From contig CAUBHZ010000047.1 of assembly GCA_958435885.1 (NCBI GenBank), positions 1 through 9,379 on the forward strand: 9,379 bases of DNA. Reading direction: 5' to 3'. Origin of the DNA: an uncultured Intestinimonas sp. Its GTDB lineage: Bacteria; Bacillota_A; Clostridia; Oscillospirales; Oscillospiraceae. Each line of letters opens with the position of its first letter. Within the stretch, counting starts at the first letter, position 1. The notes below the pieces were generated by a model. The model saw nothing but the letters and a program-made list of their open reading frames with translations. It was not told where the DNA came from and ran no database searches. The translations under genes and the position numbers were made by a program. Below are positions 6,114-9,379 of the stretch, piece after piece.

Positions 6114-7559
6114 ATGGCCCATACCCCCGGGGCGGAGAAGATCCCCTTCCGCCGCTCCATCCAGCTCAAGTTCGCCCTCACCTACATCATCATCATCGCG
6201 GCGGTGCTCATATTGCTCAACACCTACCCGGTGCTGGTCTCCCAGGACCTGGTCTTCCGGTCCAAGACCAGCCTTTTGCAGTCCCAGGCCTCGGTCATCG
6301 CCGACACCATCGCCCGCACCGAGTCCCTCACCAGCGAGGCCGTCCGGGACTACGTGGAGCCCCTGGGCTACACCGGCCAGTTCCGGGTGCTGGTCACCGA
6401 CGAGTTCGGCCTCATCCTCTACGACAGCGACGAGCTCCGCTTCACCGAGGGGCGCTACGCCATGCTCAGCGAGGTGGTCACCGCCCTCAAGGGCTACGAC
6501 GTGGCCACCTGCTCCTACCAGGACGGCGCCTTCCACAGCCGGGCCGCCGTCCCCGTCATCTACCGGGACATGACCATCGGCTGTGTCTACCTCTATGAGC
6601 GGGACGCCGACCAGGGCGGCCTGCTCACCGACATCCAGAACAACCTGCGCTCCATCTCCCTGGTCATCTGCGTGGTGGTGCTCATCATGAGCGTGGTCTT
6701 TTCCAAGGCCCTCACCCGGCGCATCGGCGACCTGCTCCGGGCCATCCGCATCGTCCGGGAGGGCGAGTACAGCCACCGGGTGAGCATCCGGGGCGGCGAC
6801 GAGCTCAGCCAGCTGGCCGGGGAGTTCAACCAGCTCACCGACCGGCTCCAGACCACCGAGGAGGTCCGCCGCCGCTTCGTCTCCGACGCCTCCCACGAGC
6901 TCAAGACCCCCCTGGCCTCCATCCGTCTCCTCACCGACTCCATCCTCCAGACCGACGGCATGGACCCGGACACCGTGAAGGACTTCGTCTCCGACATCGG
7001 GGAGGAGGCCGAGCGCCTCACCCGCATCTCGGAAAAGCTCCTCACCCTCACCCGCATGGACAGCGCCGTCCCCGTGGAGCGGCTGCCGGTGGATGTGGCC
7101 GCCGTGGTGGAGAAGGTGGAGCACATGCTCCTCCCCCTGGCCCAGGAGCGGGACATCACCGTGGAGGCCGACCTCCAGTCCGGCTGCGTGGTCAAGGCCA
7201 CCGAGGACGACCTCTATCAGATCGCCTTCAACCTCATGGAGAATGCCGTAAAATACAACGTGAGCGGCGGCCGGGTCATGGTGGGCCTGCGGTCCATGGG
7301 GGACCTGGTCCTCCTCACCGTGGAGGACACCGGCGTGGGCATCCCCGACGAGGACCTGCCCAAGATCTTCGACCGCTTTTACCGGGTGGACAAGGCCCGC
7401 TCCCGGGCCGCCGGCGGCACCGGCCTGGGCCTGTCCATCGTCCGGGACACCGCCCGGCAGCACGGCGGCGCCGTCACCGTCCGCCGCCGGGAGGAGGGAG
7501 GCACCTGCTTCCAGGTGGCCTTCCCCCGCTGGGACGAGGAAGGGGGCGACCTGCTGTGA
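6114..7559 (+). CDS. membrane sensor histidine kinase (Cache-like sensor, HAMP, HisKA, HATPase)
   Basis: This 481-residue kinase is the partner of the upstream response regulator. It has membrane helices at about 20-41 and 181-200 with an extracytoplasmic domain of about 140 residues between them. That domain has a Cache-like pattern (FRVLVTDEFGLILYDSD, later AVPVIYRDMTIGCVYLYE). A HAMP linker (about 200-253) follows, then the HisKA dimerisation helix with phospho-accepting H261 (SDASHELKTPLAS). The ATP-binding domain shows the N-box around N377 (NLMENAVKYN), G1 DTGVGIP (405-411), F-box IFDRFYR (418-424) and G2 GGTGLGLSI (434-442). No PAS domain is present, unlike Bacillus subtilis WalK. I chose ATG 6114 because AGGAGG (6100-6105) lies eight bases upstream; GTG 6105 overlaps that site. 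The stop codon overlaps the start of the lipoprotein gene. Confidence 0.95.
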   Translation: MAHTPGAEKIPFRRSIQLKFALTYIIIIAAVLILLNTYPVLVSQDLVFRSKTSLLQSQASVIADTIARTESLTSEAVRDYVEPLGYTGQFRVLVTDEFGLILYDSDELRFTEGRYAMLSEVVTALKGYDVATCSYQDGAFHSRAAVPVIYRDMTIGCVYLYERDADQGGLLTDIQNNLRSISLVICVVVLIMSVVFSKALTRRIGDLLRAIRIVREGEYSHRVSIRGGDELSQLAGEFNQLTDRLQTTEEVRRRFVSDASHELKTPLASIRLLTDSILQTDGMDPDTVKDFVSDIGEEAERLTRISEKLLTLTRMDSAVPVERLPVDVAAVVEKVEHMLLPLAQERDITVEADLQSGCVVKATEDDLYQIAFNLMENAVKYNVSGGRVMVGLRSMGDLVLLTVEDTGVGIPDEDLPKIFDRFYRVDKARSRAAGGTGLGLSIVRDTARQHGGAVTVRRREEGGTCFQVAFPRWDEEGGDLL

Positions 7560-8479
7560 GAGAACGCATCCTGAGCATGCTCTGTGCCCTGCTGCTCCTG
7601 GCCGGCTGCGCCCCGGCCGGGGACGGGGAGGGCGGCGCCTACGAGGTCTACTTTGCCGCCGCCCTGCCCGACAGCGGCGCCGACGACCCCGTCCAGGGTC
7701 CTGCCGTTCAATGGGAGACCCGCCGCCTCCCCCAGGACGCCGACGTCCTCAGCAGCCTGGTGGAGTGCCTCCTCTCCGGTCCCGTCAGCGACGGCCTGCG
7801 CTCCCCCTTCCCCGACGGGGTCTACCAGCGCTCCGCCCCTACCCTCACCGACGGGGTGTGCGAGGTGGACCTGTCCGAGCGCTACGGCGGCCTGTCCGGG
7901 GTGGATCTCACCATCGCCGACTACTGCATCGCCCTCACCCTGTGCCAGGTGGAGGGGGTGGAGGCCGTCTCCATCCTGGTGGAGGGGGAGCCCATCTCCT
8001 ACCGGGACCACCAGCTCCTGCGGGAGAGCGACGCCGTCCTCTCCAGCGCCGAGGACGAGCCGGTCTACCTCTCCGCCGACCTCTATTACCTCCGGCAGGA
8101 GGGAGGGCTGGCGGTGGAGCACCGGGAGCTGCTGGTACCCAGCGGCTCCGCCCCGGAGGCCGTCCTCCTCCAGGCCCTGCTCTCCGGCCCCGAGCCCGAG
8201 GGCCTCAGCGCCCCCCTCACCGGTGAGGCCCGGGTCATCGACCTGTGGGTGGACGACGGCGGCATCTGCTATGTCAACTTTGACGCCGCCTTCCTCAGCC
8301 AGCAGCCCGCCTCGGCCAGCCAGGCCCGGCTCACCCTCTACGCCATCGTCAACACCCTCTGCCAGCTCCCCAACGTGGACGCCGTGGCCTTTCTGGTGGA
8401 GGGGGAGTCCATCGCCGACTACGGCGGCGTGGCCGCCGACGTGCCCCTGGAACCCAACCCCGACCTGGTGGTTTCCTGA
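7556..8479 (+). CDS. lipoprotein with two GerMN domains
   Basis: This 307-residue exported lipoprotein starts at GTG 7556, which overlaps the kinase stop as GTGA, a sign of translational coupling; an AGGAAGGGGG-type site lies upstream. The signal peptide ends in the lipobox L-A-G-C with lipidated C18. Two GerMN domains follow, at about 28-155 and 165-295. Each contains the recurring pattern LLSGP...L, a VDLS or VNFD strand, a helix ending TLCQ, then VEAVSILVEGEPI or VDAVAFLVEGESI. Bacillus subtilis GerM also has two such domains and acts in sporulation and germination. A GerMN domain is also part of actinobacterial LpqB, encoded beside the MtrA/MtrB pair. Position suggests it modulates this kinase outside the membrane; a sporulation role is the alternative. 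Confidence 0.9.
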   Translation: MRERILSMLCALLLLAGCAPAGDGEGGAYEVYFAAALPDSGADDPVQGPAVQWETRRLPQDADVLSSLVECLLSGPVSDGLRSPFPDGVYQRSAPTLTDGVCEVDLSERYGGLSGVDLTIADYCIALTLCQVEGVEAVSILVEGEPISYRDHQLLRESDAVLSSAEDEPVYLSADLYYLRQEGGLAVEHRELLVPSGSAPEAVLLQALLSGPEPEGLSAPLTGEARVIDLWVDDGGICYVNFDAAFLSQQPASASQARLTLYAIVNTLCQLPNVDAVAFLVEGESIADYGGVAADVPLEPNPDLVVS

Positions 8480-8486
8480 ATTTTGA

Positions 8487-8515
8487 TTGACAAACGGCCG
8501 GGAAACGAGTAGTCT
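8487..8515 (+). promoter_or_regulatory. promoter of the sulfhydrylase gene
   Basis: A perfect TTGACA (8487-8492) is followed after 17 bases by TAGTCT (8510-8515), a weak -10. It begins 7 bases after the lipoprotein stop. No terminator is seen between the two genes, so read-through from the kinase cluster is also possible. The leader of about 30 bases is too short for a SAM riboswitch or T-box. Confidence 0.55.
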
Positions 8516-8550
8516 AAATTCAATTATTCTCCAGAAAGGAAGCATGTCCC

Positions 8551-9379
8551 ATGTCCGACTACCGTCCCAGCACCAACTGCCTCCACGCCGGCTACGTCCC
8601 CGGCAACGGAGAGCCCCGCAACATCCCCATCGTCCAGTCCACCACCTTCCGCTACGCCACCGGCGAGGCCATGGGCGCCCTCTTCGACCTGGAGGCCTCC
8701 GGCTACTTCTACACCCGGCTCCAGAACCCCACCAGCGACGCCGTGGCCGCCAAGATCTGCGCCCTGGAGGGCGGCACCGCCGCCATGCTCACCTCCTCCG
8801 GCCAGGCGGCCAACTTCTTCGCCGTCTTCAACATCGCCTCCTGCGGAGACCACGTGGTGGCCTCCTCCGCCATCTACGGCGGCACCTTCAACCTCTTTGC
8901 CGTCACCATGAAGCGCATGGGGGTGGACTTCACCTTCGTGGAGCCCAACTGCTCCGACGCCGAGCTGGAGGCCGCCTTCCGGCCCAACACCAAGGCCGTC
9001 TTCGGCGAGACCATCGCCAACCCCGCCCTCACCGTGCTGGACATTGAGCGCTTCGCCAAGGCCGCCCACGCCCACGGGGTGCCCCTCATCGTGGACAACA
9101 CCTTCCCCACCCCCATCAACTGCCGCCCCTTCGAGCACGGCGCCGACATCGTGACCCACTCCACCACCAAGTACATGGACGGCCACGCCAACGCCGTGGG
9201 CGGCGCCATCGTGGACTCGGGTAAGTTCGACTGGACCGCCCACGCCGACAAGTTCCCCGGCCTCACCACCCCCGACGAGAGCTACCACGGCATCACCTAC
9301 ACCGAGAAGTTCGGCCTGGGCGGCGCCTACATCACCAAGGCCACCGCCCAGCTCATGCGGGACTTCGGCGCCATCCCCG
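8551..9379 (+). CDS. metY: O-acetylhomoserine sulfhydrylase (partial, 3' end beyond window)
   Basis: The first 276 codons of a PLP-dependent Cys/Met-metabolism enzyme remain open to the window edge; the family is usually about 425 residues. It makes homocysteine (or methionine from methanethiol) from O-acetylhomoserine in the cytoplasm. Family marks include the N-terminal STNCLHAGYVPG, YTRLQNPTSDAV (54-65), TSSGQAA (81-87), AIYGGTFNLF (107-116), cofactor-contacting D182 (VDNTFPTP) and the PLP-binding lysine K207 in HSTTKYMDGH. The insert FPGLTTPDESYHG and following YTEKFG are typical of the O-acetylhomoserine branch rather than cystathionine lyases. I chose ATG 8551, with AAAGGA (8535-8540) ten bases upstream. 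ATG 8543 is closer to that site but out of frame with the enzyme. The nearest upstream gene is unrelated, and the gene has its own promoter. Confidence 0.93.
   Translation, partial: MSDYRPSTNCLHAGYVPGNGEPRNIPIVQSTTFRYATGEAMGALFDLEASGYFYTRLQNPTSDAVAAKICALEGGTAAMLTSSGQAANFFAVFNIASCGDHVVASSAIYGGTFNLFAVTMKRMGVDFTFVEPNCSDAELEAAFRPNTKAVFGETIANPALTVLDIERFAKAAHAHGVPLIVDNTFPTPINCRPFEHGADIVTHSTTKYMDGHANAVGGAIVDSGKFDWTAHADKFPGLTTPDESYHGITYTEKFGLGGAYITKATAQLMRDFGAIP

Noticed and set aside
8480..8550. SAM riboswitch or T-box ahead of the methionine gene
   Set aside because: Only 71 bases separate the genes and about 30 remain after the promoter, too short for either element; no matching helices were seen.
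8487..9047. Plus-strand frame using ATG 8543 over the start of the sulfhydrylase
   Set aside because: After the leader it is the sulfhydrylase read out of frame (Arg/His/Pro-rich). The ATG 8551 frame gives a clear PLP enzyme to the window end.
6054..9288. Long minus-strand frames opposite the kinase, lipoprotein and sulfhydrylase (including 6054-7463, 7379-8545, 8524-9288)
   Set aside because: They are shadows of well-supported plus-strand genes, without ribosome sites or recognisable domains.

Overview
The window is a gene-dense, high-GC stretch of a monoderm, probably spore-forming Firmicute. Codon third positions are mostly G or C. Shine-Dalgarno sites are strong AGGAGG types and sigma-A promoters are readable. 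The gene content (SLH-domain surface protein, PBP5-type carboxypeptidase, ComEA, GerMN lipoprotein, small TSCPD protein) fits a gut member of the Oscillospiraceae, of the Flavonifractor/Lawsonibacter/Intestinimonas kind. The genus is an inference from style and was not tested.

Layout. (1) At 66-212 (-) there is a 48-codon gene of unknown function. It is divergent from a LysR-type regulator at 340-1221 (+), and the two promoters overlap, a classic LysR-regulator/target arrangement. (2) At 1276-1518 (+) is a TSCPD-family small protein with its own consensus promoter and terminator. (3) At 1669-3288 (+) is a secreted protein with three SLH repeats and an unassigned beta-rich C-terminal region. 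It converges, across a shared hairpin terminator, on a D-Ala-D-Ala carboxypeptidase at 3352-4827 (-). (4) A 118-base divergent region (4828-4945) holds two opposed promoters with overlapping -10 boxes and a perfect 7-bp inverted repeat. (5) From it runs a rightward cluster: a ComEA-type DNA-binding protein (4946-5380, apparently starting at ATA), an OmpR-family response regulator (5408-6094), a membrane histidine kinase (6114-7559) and a double-GerMN lipoprotein (7556-8479, overlapping the kinase stop by 4 bases). (6) From 8551 the window runs into an O-acetylhomoserine sulfhydrylase, cut by the window end.

How they may work together. The kinase, response regulator and lipoprotein look like one translationally coupled signalling unit. 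The order resembles the actinobacterial MtrA-MtrB-LpqB system, where a GerMN-containing lipoprotein modulates the kinase. The divergent carboxypeptidase and the nearby SLH protein make an envelope or cell-wall role plausible, but nothing in the sequence proves the regulon. No tRNA, rRNA, CRISPR array, insertion sequence or prophage was seen, and no gene-free gap exceeds 300 bases.
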